Shown here piece by piece: positions 17,060 through 25,535 of a DNA stretch of 64,000 nucleotides; positions within the stretch are counted from its first letter, which is position 1; each line of letters starts with the position of its first letter. The notes beneath the pieces were generated by a model, which ran no database searches, was not told the origin of the DNA, and saw nothing but the letters and a program-made list of their open reading frames with translations. Where the stretch lies: positions 1-64,000 of the forward strand of contig JBBQSD010000018.1 in assembly GCA_038214135.1 (NCBI GenBank), read 5' to 3'. This DNA comes from JANLSE01 sp038214135. GTDB taxonomy: Bacteria; Chloroflexota; Chloroflexia; Chloroflexales; Roseiflexaceae. A program made the translations under genes and the position numbers.

Positions 17060-17914
17060 ATGTGGAAGACACTCTGCTGGATCGTCCTCGGGCTCGCAGC
17101 CGCCATTGCCGCCGCCCGCGCCTACGGGTCGCAGCGCTGGCAATCTGCCACCGACGCGATGCACACGAACCTAGAGGCGGCCCGTCGCCCTATAACGCCG
17201 AAGACCTATAGCACTCATGAGTTGACTGGCCTGCCCGCGCCGGTGCAGCGCTACTTTCGCGCCGCCCTGACGGAAGGGCAGCCCATGATCGCGGCGGTAA
17301 CGGTAGAGCACACCGGCACCTTCAACATGGATCCGGCTGGCGACCAATGGAAGCCGTTCAGCTCAACCCAGCGCGTGATCACCCAGCGACCGGGCTTCGA
17401 CTGGGAGGCGCGCATCGCGATGCTGCCTGGCCCGCCGGCGCGCGTCCACGATGCCTATATCGCCGGAGAGGGAATCCTGCACGGGTCGCTGTTTGGCCTC
17501 GTGTCGGTCGTGCAGATACGCGGCACACCGGATCTCGCGCATGGCGAGTTGCTGCGCTTCTTTGCCGAGGCTGCCTGGTACCCGACGGCGCTGCTGCCCA
17601 GCCAGGGCGTGCGGTGGGCGGCGGTCGATGATCGCTCGGCGACGGCAACCCTGCGCGACGGCAACACCAGCACGACACTGCTGTTCCGCTTCAACGCGGA
17701 CGACCTGATCGACTCGCTGCGTGCCGAGGCGCGCGGGGCACTCATCGACGGCGTGACGGTGCCAACCCCGTGGGAGGGCCGCTGGAGCAACTACGAGCTG
17801 CACGATGGGATGCGGATCCCGACCGAAGGTGAGGTGCGGTGGATGTTTCCTGCGGGGCCGGGGCCTTACTGGCGCGGACGGATCACCAGCATTGTCTATC
17901 AGTTGGCACCATAG
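17060..17914 (+). CDS. DUF6544/DUF6920-like protein
   Basis: A 284-residue protein with one N-terminal hydrophobic segment (WIVLGLAAAIAAARAY) that could be a membrane anchor or signal, then a soluble region with LPAPVQRYFRAAL and several GRGI-like strands ending WRGRITSIVYQLAP. I associate this layout with the DUF6544 group of unknown role. GAAAGG stands nine bases before ATG 17060. It follows the broken CPBP gene by 25 bases and precedes two small membrane proteins, all plus strand. No function proposed. Confidence 0.65.
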   Translation: MWKTLCWIVLGLAAAIAAARAYGSQRWQSATDAMHTNLEAARRPITPKTYSTHELTGLPAPVQRYFRAALTEGQPMIAAVTVEHTGTFNMDPAGDQWKPFSSTQRVITQRPGFDWEARIAMLPGPPARVHDAYIAGEGILHGSLFGLVSVVQIRGTPDLAHGELLRFFAEAAWYPTALLPSQGVRWAAVDDRSATATLRDGNTSTTLLFRFNADDLIDSLRAEARGALIDGVTVPTPWEGRWSNYELHDGMRIPTEGEVRWMFPAGPGPYWRGRITSIVYQLAP

Positions 17915-17964
17915 CCCAACCAACTGGCTACACTCGGCCGACAAAGCCAAAGGGAGAGACCATA

Positions 17965-18216
17965 ATGACGCAGCGTACAACGGCTTCCCCATCGATCAGG
18001 ACACGTCTTTCGTCCATGACCAGCCCATGGATATTCGTTGCGGTTGTCTTTTACGCCATAGTGAATTTTATCGGCGAATTGTTTGCTCTCACCCCGCGAG
18101 CCGATACCTTTTCAATGATGCTGTGGTGTAGTGCGGCAATTATTGTTGCTTTTGTCATATCAAAAAGACACTCCGCTCAGCCATACCCGGCTCACCAGCA
18201 GTCAGCGGTACGATGA
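17965..18216 (+). CDS. Small membrane protein (83 aa)
   Basis: Two hydrophobic segments (about residues 22-42 and 50-66) and a basic tail. AGGGAGAG lies seven bases before ATG 17965, a good ribosome site. Not recognised. Base use is less GC-rich than the gene before it. It probably belongs to the same plus-strand transcript. Confidence 0.6.
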   Translation: MTQRTTASPSIRTRLSSMTSPWIFVAVVFYAIVNFIGELFALTPRADTFSMMLWCSAAIIVAFVISKRHSAQPYPAHQQSAVR

Positions 18217-18254
18217 ACACAAGCTCGGGGTAGAAACACGCACAGGCAAGTGAC

Positions 18255-18878
18255 ATGTTCAAACGCTATCTGATGCACGACCGCTTGCTGATCCGTTTTG
18301 GTACGCTCTTGGGTGTGGTCATGCTGATCTTCCTAGGCACCTGGACGGTGAGCTATGTGCTGCTCCCAGAAGGGCTGCTGCGCGGGCGCACTGCGGCGCA
18401 GGTGCTCGCTGGGACTGATCTGGCGGGCGGCAGCGTCTGGTTGGAATGGCTTCGCCTCCTTGCGCTCAACCTCGGGATCATGGGTTTCGTCATCATTGCG
18501 CCCAATCTCGTGCGCACCCCCGGCGATATTCCGCTTGGGTATAGCACCGTTACCCTGCAAGCCGTGGTCTTTGGCATGATCGTAGGGACGAATTCATTTA
18601 GCGTATCGTTGGGCGGGAAGCTGCCGCCGTCGCTCGCCATCTTCGGCAGCACGGGGCTGTATGAAATAGCCGCCTATGCGCTTGCGGCGACCGCCACGGT
18701 TTCGATTGCGCGCTACCGCCTCATCGGGACGTGGCCCAAGCAGAAGACGTCGATCATTCCCACCCAAACCACCGCGGTGATCCGCGAGCGCACGGTGGGT
18801 GTGTTGCTCGCCATCGCGCTCTTGGTGGCAGCCTGTGGATGGGAAGCATATCGCTTTTCGCTGGCCGTGGTTTCATAA
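18255..18878 (+). CDS. Membrane protein, possibly SpoIIM-like
   Basis: A 207-residue protein with about five helices. The segment IFGSTGLYEIAAYALAATAT resembles the HG..E..A core helix of SpoIIM/DUF95 proteins, but the conserved histidine is replaced, so the assignment is weak. No strong ribosome site stands before ATG 18255 apart from CAAGTGAC. The next gene follows after ten bases with a perfect AAGGAGA, so the pair is probably co-transcribed. Confidence 0.55.
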   Translation: MFKRYLMHDRLLIRFGTLLGVVMLIFLGTWTVSYVLLPEGLLRGRTAAQVLAGTDLAGGSVWLEWLRLLALNLGIMGFVIIAPNLVRTPGDIPLGYSTVTLQAVVFGMIVGTNSFSVSLGGKLPPSLAIFGSTGLYEIAAYALAATATVSIARYRLIGTWPKQKTSIIPTQTTAVIRERTVGVLLAIALLVAACGWEAYRFSLAVVS

Positions 18879-18888
18879 GGAGAATGTG

Positions 18889-19608
18889 ATGAATACCGTA
18901 CCAAACAGTGTACTGATGCGCCATCAACCGTATCAGCAGCTGCAGGTAACTTGGTGGGGGCATATGCTCTGGGTCGTGGGTGCGGCGCTGCTCGGCTGGG
19001 GGTGTACCGCCTCCTTTGCAGGCCCGCTGCACTGGTCACACCCGCTTTTTCTCGTGCCGTATGTGCTGCTGACGGGTGTGTTTCTGCTGGCGTAGCTGCG
19101 TTGGAATGGATTTGACCTGCGCCGCCAGCTTGTTCACCATTGGGGTTGGGGACTCATTGGCGCACTGGTGGTTGGTGCGTTTCTGGTGTGGAATGTGCTG
19201 CAGCAGCCGAGATCGCCCATGCCGCAGGGCATCGATTTGGTGGTGAACCTGCTGTGGCTAGGCCTGGTGTATGGTCTTGTGGATGGGCTGTTCCTCTCGG
19301 TCGTACCGATCGTCGCCACCTGGCAGGCATGCACCCGCTTGGGTTGGACGGAACGCTGGCCGGGGCGCAGCGCAGCGGGGGTGTTCGCGCTCCTGGCCAG
19401 TCTGTTGGTTACGGCGGCTTATCACCTGGGCTATCCGGAATTCCAGGGGATGGCGGTCGTATCGCCCATGATCGGCGTCGGCGTCAGGAGCCTGGCGTAC
19501 CTGCTCAGTCGCAGCCCGTTGGCACCCGTGTTGAGCCACATCGCGATGCATGTCGCGGCGGTGCTATATGGTTTGTCGACCGCCATCCAGTTGCCGCCCC
19601 ATTATTGA
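18889..19608 (+). pseudogene. CPBP-like membrane protein with in-frame TAG
   Basis: The open frame starts at ATG 18889 (AAGGAGA five bases upstream) and would encode about 239 residues with six or more helices, ending HIAMHVAAVLYG and LPPHY. A TAG at 19093-19095 cuts it after 68 residues, and the same frame continues without further stops. The C-terminal histidine pair and the helices resemble the CPBP group but a clear EExxxR motif is absent. The single change suggests recent inactivation or a base error. It is the second damaged CPBP-like gene within 4 kb. Confidence 0.7.
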
Positions 19609-19753
19609 GAACAATGGCCCTACGGCGATGGGCCGAATGCCAGTACGGCGACCGCGGCGCTGCACGGATGTATGAAACTGAACGGGGGATGGGGGATGGT
19701 GTGCTCATCTTCGCGTTTGTTGGGTGGCGTGTGGTGCGCAAGGGAGAGTCATC

Positions 19754-19966
19754 ATGATCGAACCGGTTCGTACACCGATACACCATCGATTCGCTGGCAT
19801 TGATCGCGTGATGGCACTACTGGTCGGGCTTGGGGTCATCTCGTCGCTGTTGATCGTGCTGGGATTGCTGTGGAAGATTGATACGCTCAAAGGCGTGGGA
19901 ACGCTCTTTGCGACTGGCAGCACCATTCTATGTGCGGCGTCGCAGAAGGGCGTGAATCCATGCTGA
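19754..19966 (+). CDS. Small membrane protein (70 aa)
   Basis: One long hydrophobic stretch (VMALLVGLGVISSLLIVLGL) and a second weaker one. AGGGAG is seven bases before ATG 19754. The last codons overlap the start of the following GlsB-like frame by seven bases, which suggests translational coupling. Not recognised. Confidence 0.55.
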   Translation: MIEPVRTPIHHRFAGIDRVMALLVGLGVISSLLIVLGLLWKIDTLKGVGTLFATGSTILCAASQKGVNPC

Positions 19967-20229
19967 ACTTGGTGCTCTGGCTCATCTTTGGGGCGCTGGT
20001 GGGCTGGCTCACAAGGAGTGTGCTGTAAACACATGGGCTACTGAACATGCTCGTCGGCGTCCTTGGCGCCTTGATTGGTGGGCTGGTCTTCAGCCTGCTT
20101 GGGTTCAGCAACACAACCATCAACGATAGCACCCTCAATCTGCGTTCACTGGGGATCGCCTATGTTGGGGCACTTATGCTGCTGGCGGGCTTCAACCTGG
20201 TGCAGCGTGTTCCGGTGCAGCGATCCTGA
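19960..20229 (+). pseudogene. GlsB/YeaQ-like transglycosylase-associated gene with in-frame TAA
   Basis: The frame begins MLNLVLWLIFGALVGWLTR and, after a TAA at 20026-20028, continues with LNMLVGVLGALIGGLVFSLL, the classical two-half pattern of GlsB/YeaQ/YmgE small membrane proteins of about 85 residues linked with envelope stress. The stop sits at the usual interhelix turn, and both halves are in the same frame. A single base change explains the break. Confidence 0.75.
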
Positions 20230-20285
20230 TGGTAACACCGATCTGGATTGTCGTGAACAAGAAGCTCATCCGCATTCACGGTTGT

Positions 20286-20765
20286 TTATTTGGATAGCGT
20301 ATTCAGCGCTCGTTCGAGACCACCTGCTCGTTCCGCGTCATAGGCACCGGTGTCACGCCAAAATATGCGCCCGGTGCGATCAACGAGCAACAGGGTAATG
20401 GTCGCCGTACTTGTGATCTGGAGCGCAGCTACCACCCGTCGTACATCGGTATAGACGGTCAGTGTTCGATCTCGTACAAGCTTGTTCGGAATGGCGCTCG
20501 CCATCCCGCCATCAATGAGTGGGCGTGCAAGTGTGTAGACTCCCCCGAGGATCGGTAGCTCATAGATGCACACATCCGGATGAGTCGCCAGCAGCGTGTC
20601 GAGATAGGGAAACCATGAGTCGACAAGATCCTGATGTTGGCGTTGGAATGCGACGATTGCAACATTACGCATGCCGCCAAACTCTGCTGGAAGCGCGAAG
20701 GTGCGTCCGTTCAGATTTCGTGCGTTCAGTGCTGGGAAGGCTACAACCAGTGGTAATGTGGGCAC
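20286..20765 (-). CDS. Thioredoxin-fold protein without the peroxidatic cysteine
   Basis: A 159-residue protein. It has the fold markers of AhpC/TSA or ATP10-like proteins: LPAEFGGMRNVAIVAFQRQHQDLVDSW, then VCIYELPIL, and ITLLLVDRTGRIFWRDTG near the end. The position of the peroxidatic cysteine holds Gln-Arg-Gln, so classical peroxidase activity is not expected. GTG 20765 is preceded at five bases by GGAGG; a TTG four codons earlier overlaps that site and is rejected. Function unknown, possibly an assembly or chaperone-type factor. Confidence 0.65.
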   Translation of the reverse strand: MPTLPLVVAFPALNARNLNGRTFALPAEFGGMRNVAIVAFQRQHQDLVDSWFPYLDTLLATHPDVCIYELPILGGVYTLARPLIDGGMASAIPNKLVRDRTLTVYTDVRRVVAALQITSTATITLLLVDRTGRIFWRDTGAYDAERAGGLERALNTLSK

Positions 20766-20993
20766 CTGTTCCTCCAAACTTGATGCGATAGCGCCAATAG
20801 TGTGCGGCTGCTATCGGATTCCCGCCAGACATAGAAAAGTGTGCATTCGCAGTGTGTATAGTGCGTTGTATGCCGTTGCCTGGGTCGCTATGCTCGGTGT
20901 AAAATCATTGACCACACTCTTTGGAATGCGGCAGCCATGCTGCCGCACGCACAAGCATAGCGTGCATACTCCACATGACCAACCTTTCCACAC

Positions 20994-21722
20994 CTAGCTC
21001 TCGTATTTCCTGCGCTCCTCTCCAAAGCCCTCCAGTGTGTAATGGGTGATCGGTCGCAGATCGGCGTCGAGCTCGTAGACAAGCGGTATGCCGGTTGGAA
21101 TATTCAGATCGACAATTGCCGCGTCGGACATGCCATCAAGGTGCTTGACCAACGCACGCAAACTGTTCCCGTGTGCAGCAATAATCACTTGCTGGCCGGA
21201 ACGTATCGCCGGGGCGATCATGGTGTGCCAGTATGGGAGAAACCGGTCGGATGTATCCTTCAGGCATTCGGTATGTGGAATATCGTGTGAATCCAGATCC
21301 CGATAGCGCGGATCGTTGGCAAGCAAATCCCAGTCATCCTCGGTCATAGCGGGTGGCCGGACATCGTAGCTGCGCCGCCAGATCTGTACCTGCGCTTCGC
21401 CATACACGGTCGCCGTCTCGGCCTTGTTCAGCCCTTGCAGTGCGCCATAGTGGCGCTCGTTCAATTGCCATGAACGATGAACCGGAATCCACATGCGATC
21501 CAGCGCGTCCTGCACGATCCAGAGCGTGCGGATTGCACGCTTCAGCAACGACACAAACGCGATGTCGATGGTGACACCAGCCGTTTTGAGAGCCTGCCCA
21601 GCGTATGCTGCCTCGGCAACCCCCTGCGTGGACAGATCGACATCGACCCAGCCGGTGAAGCGGTTCTCCTGGTTCCAGGTGCTCTGACCATGGCGGAGCA
21701 GTACGAGTTTTGTCACATCCAT
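20994..21722 (-). CDS. gpmA: 2,3-bisphosphoglycerate-dependent phosphoglycerate mutase
   Basis: A 242-residue cytosolic enzyme that interconverts 3- and 2-phosphoglycerate in glycolysis. Seen: the phosphohistidine in LRHGQSTWN (His11), FTGWVDVDL, the acid/base glutamate in LNERHYG (Glu89), and the second catalytic histidine in AAHGNSLRA (His184). The length fits the family. AAGGC precedes ATG 21722. A housekeeping-type gene within an otherwise accessory region; it may be a second copy, since nothing else glycolytic is nearby. Confidence 0.95.
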   Translation of the reverse strand: MDVTKLVLLRHGQSTWNQENRFTGWVDVDLSTQGVAEAAYAGQALKTAGVTIDIAFVSLLKRAIRTLWIVQDALDRMWIPVHRSWQLNERHYGALQGLNKAETATVYGEAQVQIWRRSYDVRPPAMTEDDWDLLANDPRYRDLDSHDIPHTECLKDTSDRFLPYWHTMIAPAIRSGQQVIIAAHGNSLRALVKHLDGMSDAAIVDLNIPTGIPLVYELDADLRPITHYTLEGFGEERRKYES

Positions 21723-21783
21723 GAATGCATGCCTTTATGCTACGGTACGAACCAGGAGCGGGTTGCTCTCCCAAATCGTAGGC

Positions 21784-21987
21784 TTACGCCGTGTCCTGCT
21801 GATTGGCGGCCTGAGCAGCTACCAGACGGAAGCGCCGTGCGCTTTCGTCATCGTCGCTTTCCTCAGCCGCACGGATCAACATTCCGGCGCTGTATTGGAG
21901 TCGTCGCAGCTCCTCGCGCTGCCCTTCCAACCGGCCTTGCGCGATCTCGTGCTCCATATACAGAATGATCTGATCGATAGTAAGCAT
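21784..21987 (-). CDS. Small charged helical protein (67 aa)
   Basis: MLTIDQIILYMEHEIAQGRL followed by a glutamate- and arginine-rich helix. No membrane segment. AAGGAAGGA lies upstream so that the ATG at 21987 has the best spacing; ATGs at 21993 and 22014 are less likely. Transcribed in the same direction as the response regulator upstream. Not recognised. Confidence 0.5.
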   Translation of the reverse strand: MLTIDQIILYMEHEIAQGRLEGQREELRRLQYSAGMLIRAAEESDDDESARRFRLVAAQAANQQDTA

Positions 21988-22212
21988 GGTCATTCCTTCC
22001 TTGGCGAATAGCATCCTGGATGCGCTATCCCATGGTGTCAGTATGACTGATCGCGGGCGAATTGGTATGAAGTTTGTTCATCCACACAGCACACGCATGG
22101 ATTCAGTCATACGCCTTGTGCATGCTTACAGCCACATACACTGATGTTTGTCGGATGCGCGATCGCGAAGCGGATCGGTGGAACTGATGGAGGAGTACCG
22201 CAGCGCTATGGC

Positions 22213-22953
22213 CTATGCGATGGGGGCGTCTTCGGTTGCTGTGGCGACGAAGCGATAGCCCTGGCCGGGGATGGTTGCGATATAGCGTGGGTGTTTCCAG
22301 CCGTTTTGCAGCTTGATCCGCAGATTGCGGATGTGCCGATCCACCACATTGCTCTCGGCCACGTAGTCGGCACCCCACAACTGATCCATGATCTCATCGC
22401 GGGTCAACAGCCGCCCGGCATTGGCCGCCAACAAATACAGCAGGCTTTGTTCAACTGATGTGAGATGCAGTTCTTTGCCATGGACGCGCACCATGCGATT
22501 CAGAATATCAATCTCGAGATCGCCAAGCCGCAGCATAGGCGTGAATGCCACCAGTTCATGGTAGGTTCGCCGCATCACCGCCAGCGCCCGTGCGACCAAC
22601 TCCTCGGGCGAGAAGGGCACGGTCAGAATATCGTCGACGCCATGGTCAAACGCGGCCAGTTTGGTTGGTAAATCGCCCCGGCGGGTCAGGGCGATCACGG
22701 GCAGACGATTCGTGGCGGGGGCAATATAGCCAAGTTGCTCCAGCATGGCACCGCGCATGAGGTCCATATCGATAATGACGAGATGCGGTTGCCAGTTGGT
22801 CATCAAGGCCAATGCTGCTGCGGTGGTTTGGGCCACCTGTGTTTGTGCAGTGCCATGATTAAGTGCCAGGGCCACATAGTGGGCCAGCACTGGCTGATCG
22901 ATCACCAGCAACACGCGCGGTGCCGAATCAAACGGGCGGGCATGCGCATTCAT
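22213..22953 (-). CDS. OmpR-family response regulator with atypical receiver
   Basis: A 246-residue regulator. The N-terminal receiver keeps the phosphoacceptor candidate Asp62 (VIIDMD) and the switch threonine Thr90 (IALTRRG), but the conserved lysine is a valine (VPF, residue 112) and only one of the two acidic residues at the top of the fold remains (Asp19). Phosphotransfer is therefore uncertain. The C-terminal winged helix (about 145-240) is well formed: LHLTSVEQSLLYLL, LTRDEIMDQLWG, VVDRHIRNLRIKL, YIATIPGQGYRF. No histidine kinase is adjacent. AGGAAGG precedes ATG 22953. Confidence 0.88.
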   Translation of the reverse strand: MNAHARPFDSAPRVLLVIDQPVLAHYVALALNHGTAQTQVAQTTAAALALMTNWQPHLVIIDMDLMRGAMLEQLGYIAPATNRLPVIALTRRGDLPTKLAAFDHGVDDILTVPFSPEELVARALAVMRRTYHELVAFTPMLRLGDLEIDILNRMVRVHGKELHLTSVEQSLLYLLAANAGRLLTRDEIMDQLWGADYVAESNVVDRHIRNLRIKLQNGWKHPRYIATIPGQGYRFVATATEDAPIA

Positions 22954-23056
22954 CAGGTGCCTTCCTCAGATCATGGGCCAACAAGCTGGCACAATCAAGC
23001 ATACCACATGTTGCCCAAGAGCCAATACCTTTCAAATACGCGCCGTACCGCTCGTT

Positions 23057-23166
23057 GCCCCTCACCCCAACCCCGCTCCCACTGCGGGGAGAGGGGCGCT
23101 CCACAGCATCGTACAGCGGTATTCCCCTTCTCCCCAACGTGGGAGAAGGGGACAGGGGATGAGGGG
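23057..23166. repeat. Compound hairpin repeat (CTCACCCC / GGGGTGAG family)
   Basis: The outer arms GCCCCTCA and TGAGGGGC enclose two smaller hairpins, CGCTCCCACTGCGGGGAGAG and CCTTCTCCCCAACGTGGGAG plus flank. A related but shorter element lies at 63921-63976. Such CTCACCC...GGGTGAGG elements are common between genes in several phyla. The 330-base spacer 22990-23319 holds little else. Confidence 0.7.
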
Positions 23167-23319
23167 CAATAGCACGAAGGTATTGGCCCCGCTGCCCATA
23201 CAGATGAGCGATCTTCATACCGACATGGTGTGGGCCAGATAGACTGATCGATACGGGTGTGTGGCGATCCACCGTGATCTGCGCGGATGCCACCAACAAC
23301 AGCGGGAACGGGGGAATAT

Positions 23320-23766
23320 ATGACTGAAGCGCACAATGCGGTGCTGGTACGCCGCATGGTTGAGGAGATCTGGAATCGCGGCGATCTGCGTGTTGCCGAT
23401 CTGCTCTTCACCAGCGATTACATCAACCATGCGGGTCTGATCCCTGATCTCATCTGTGGCCCCGAGGCGATCAAGATCAGTGTTGCACTCTACCGCAGCG
23501 CCTTTCCCGAACTCCAGATCGCCATCGATGAACTCACCGCGAAACGCGATGCTGTTGTGCTGCGCTGGACCGCCCGCGGCAGCGCGACGCAGGGCAGCCT
23601 AACGGGCATTCTGGTCAGCCGCATTGCTGATGGTCAGATCGCGGAGAGTTGGACGGAATGGGATCGGGCGGGCGTGCTTGCAGGGCTGGGCATTGATGCG
23701 CAAAACCATAAGGTCATGGAGCACAACGTGGTTGAAACCATATCAAGCAAAGGGGAAGCACAATGA
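23320..23766 (+). CDS. NTF2/SnoaL-like protein (ester-cyclase-like)
   Basis: A 148-residue alpha+beta barrel protein. MVEEIWNRGDLRVADLLF and the strand ending IAESWTEWDRAGVLAGLG are typical of SnoaL-like ester cyclases and related small hydrolases or isomerases. ATG 23320 follows GGGGA. The stop overlaps the start of the next gene (ATGA), so the two are translationally coupled. Substrate unknown. Confidence 0.8.
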   Translation: MTEAHNAVLVRRMVEEIWNRGDLRVADLLFTSDYINHAGLIPDLICGPEAIKISVALYRSAFPELQIAIDELTAKRDAVVLRWTARGSATQGSLTGILVSRIADGQIAESWTEWDRAGVLAGLGIDAQNHKVMEHNVVETISSKGEAQ

Positions 23767-24608
23767 TTCTGGTGACCGGGGCGTCGGGGAATGTCGGGAA
23801 AGAAATCGTTAACTGTCTGGAACGCCGCCAGATCGCATTCCGCGTCGGTGCGCGGAAGCCAGCATCCATTCCCACACGTGCGGGTGTCGCTGCGGTACCC
23901 TTCGACTTCCTCAACGCCAGCACCTACGCCACCGCTGTGGCAGGCTGCGATGCCGTTTTCCTGCTTCGCCCGCCTGCCATTTCCAATACGAAGCGCACGC
24001 TGAATGTCTTCCTCGACGTCGCACGAGCGCATGGTGTGGCCCATGTTGTCTTCGTTTCCGTTGCTGGCGCTGCTGACAACCCGCTCGTGCCACACCATGC
24101 CGTCGAGATGCACCTGCGGTCTGGGCCGGAAGGATGGACCATCCTCCGACCTGGGTTCTTTGCTCAGAATCTCGGCGATGCGTACCGCGACGACATCCGT
24201 TGCGACAACCGGATCTTCGTGCCTGCTGGCGCAGGTCGAGTCGCGTTTGTTGATGTGCGCGATGTCGCCGAAGTTGCGGTCAATGCGCTCACCGACCCAT
24301 TGACACACCGCGGCCAGATCTATACCCTGACTGGGCCAGAAGCCCTTTCCTTCACGGCGGTCGCGAGCATACTTTCCGATGAACTCGCTCGCATCATTCA
24401 GTATCAGCACGCATCCATCCCCGCATATTTTGCCCATCTCATTCGACACGGCCTCGCTCCAATGCAGATTCTGGTCCAGACTATTCTTCATGTGGGCCTG
24501 CGCTTTGGGCAAGCGGAGGCAGTGAGCGAATCCTTGGCAAATCTGCTTGGACGCCGCCCACACACCATGCGTGATTATGTTCGAGATCATCGCAGTTTAT
24601 GGATGTGA
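23763..24608 (+). CDS. NmrA-like NAD(P)-binding protein
   Basis: A 281-residue atypical short-chain dehydrogenase of the NmrA/HSCARG type. The nucleotide-binding loop TGASGNVG is at residues 5-12, with HVVFVSVAGAAD and the substrate-region phrase GWTILRPGFFAQNL. The YxxxK pair of classical SDRs is not present, as usual for this group, so it could be a redox sensor or an oxidoreductase. Coupled by a 4-base overlap to the SnoaL-like gene. The next frame begins directly at its end and looks like a truncated gene joined here. Confidence 0.85.
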   Translation: MILVTGASGNVGKEIVNCLERRQIAFRVGARKPASIPTRAGVAAVPFDFLNASTYATAVAGCDAVFLLRPPAISNTKRTLNVFLDVARAHGVAHVVFVSVAGAADNPLVPHHAVEMHLRSGPEGWTILRPGFFAQNLGDAYRDDIRCDNRIFVPAGAGRVAFVDVRDVAEVAVNALTDPLTHRGQIYTLTGPEALSFTAVASILSDELARIIQYQHASIPAYFAHLIRHGLAPMQILVQTILHVGLRFGQAEAVSESLANLLGRRPHTMRDYVRDHRSLWM

Positions 24609-24933
24609 GTTGGAAATTGTTGTGCATGAGCTCATCCATGGCCTGACCTGGCGGATGGTTGATCGGAAGTCACTGGCGACGATCACGTATGGTATTCAAT
24701 GGAAGACCATGACACCCTATGCCCATGTGAGTGGACTGATGGAGGTCAATGCCTATCGAATCGGCGGGCTCATGCCAGGATTGGTGCTGGGCATCATTCC
24801 CTATGCCCTCAGTCTGATATCGGGCGATGGCAACCTGCTCTGGTTTGACGTGATTCATACATTTGCTGCTGGTGGAGACTGGTTGATTCTGTGGAGCGTT
24901 GCCGGGCATCGACGCTATGAAAGGAATCTATGA
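24580..24933 (+). pseudogene. DUF3267-like zinc protease, 5'-truncated
   Basis: The frame carries VVHELIHGL, the HExxH site of DUF3267 membrane metalloproteases, then TPYAHV, GLMPGLVLGIIPY and GGDWLILW, all in family order. The N-terminal membrane helix that normally precedes HExxH is missing: the first possible ATG (24580) lies inside the NmrA-like gene and has no ribosome site. The similarity starts at about 24610, right at the stop codon of the previous gene, which suggests a deletion that fused the two loci. Confidence 0.6.
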
Positions 24934-25071
24934 ATACAACGCTTGTTGCGGAGCGCCAGCGCTGCCCACACAATCGAACTGCATGGTGATCGAAATGATC
25001 GCGGTCATGCTGGTCACGAGTTTGCGAAGCGCCGACGGGCAACACAGAGCATGATATAAGGAGTTCGTACT

Positions 25072-25461
25072 ATGAAAATCCTCGTTATCATCGCATCGAT
25101 TATTCTTGTGCTTCACGGGCTCATTCATATTATGGGTACCACGGTCTACATGCAGCTGGGTGTCATACAAGGGCTACCCTACAAGACCACGGTGCTTGGC
25201 GGGCGCTGGGATCTGGGAGCGAGCGGTATGGCACTGTATGGTGCGTTGTGGGCGGTAGCTGCCATTGGATTCGTCGTGGCCGCAGTTGCCCTGATGGGTG
25301 GCTGGAGCTGGTGGCAACCAGTATTGGTCGGGGTCACCCTGTTTTCATTGGTACTCACTGGCCTTGATTGGGGCGGTGCCTTTGCCGGGGTTATCCTGAA
25401 CATCATCATCCTGGCACTACTCTGGCTGGGGCCACGCATTATCAGTTCATTCGCACGGTAA
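25072..25461 (+). CDS. Four-helix membrane protein (129 aa)
   Basis: Hydrophobic segments at about residues 3-22, 46-66, 74-95 and 103-123, with a short Tyr-Met-Gln loop between the first two. AAGGAG stands nine bases before ATG 25072. Similar four-helix DoxX-like or DUF-type proteins occur widely, but no specific family was recognised. Confidence 0.65.
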   Translation: MKILVIIASIILVLHGLIHIMGTTVYMQLGVIQGLPYKTTVLGGRWDLGASGMALYGALWAVAAIGFVVAAVALMGGWSWWQPVLVGVTLFSLVLTGLDWGGAFAGVILNIIILALLWLGPRIISSFAR

Positions 25462-25535
25462 AACGACGACGATTTGGCTAGTGGTACACGTTGTTCACCA
25501 GATATCCTCAGCAGTTCTGGGAAAGTAATGGAACG

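Noticed and set aside
23634..24590. 318-codon minus-strand frame opposite the NmrA-like gene
   Set aside because: Contains no known motif, while the plus strand has TGASGNVG and coupling to the previous gene.
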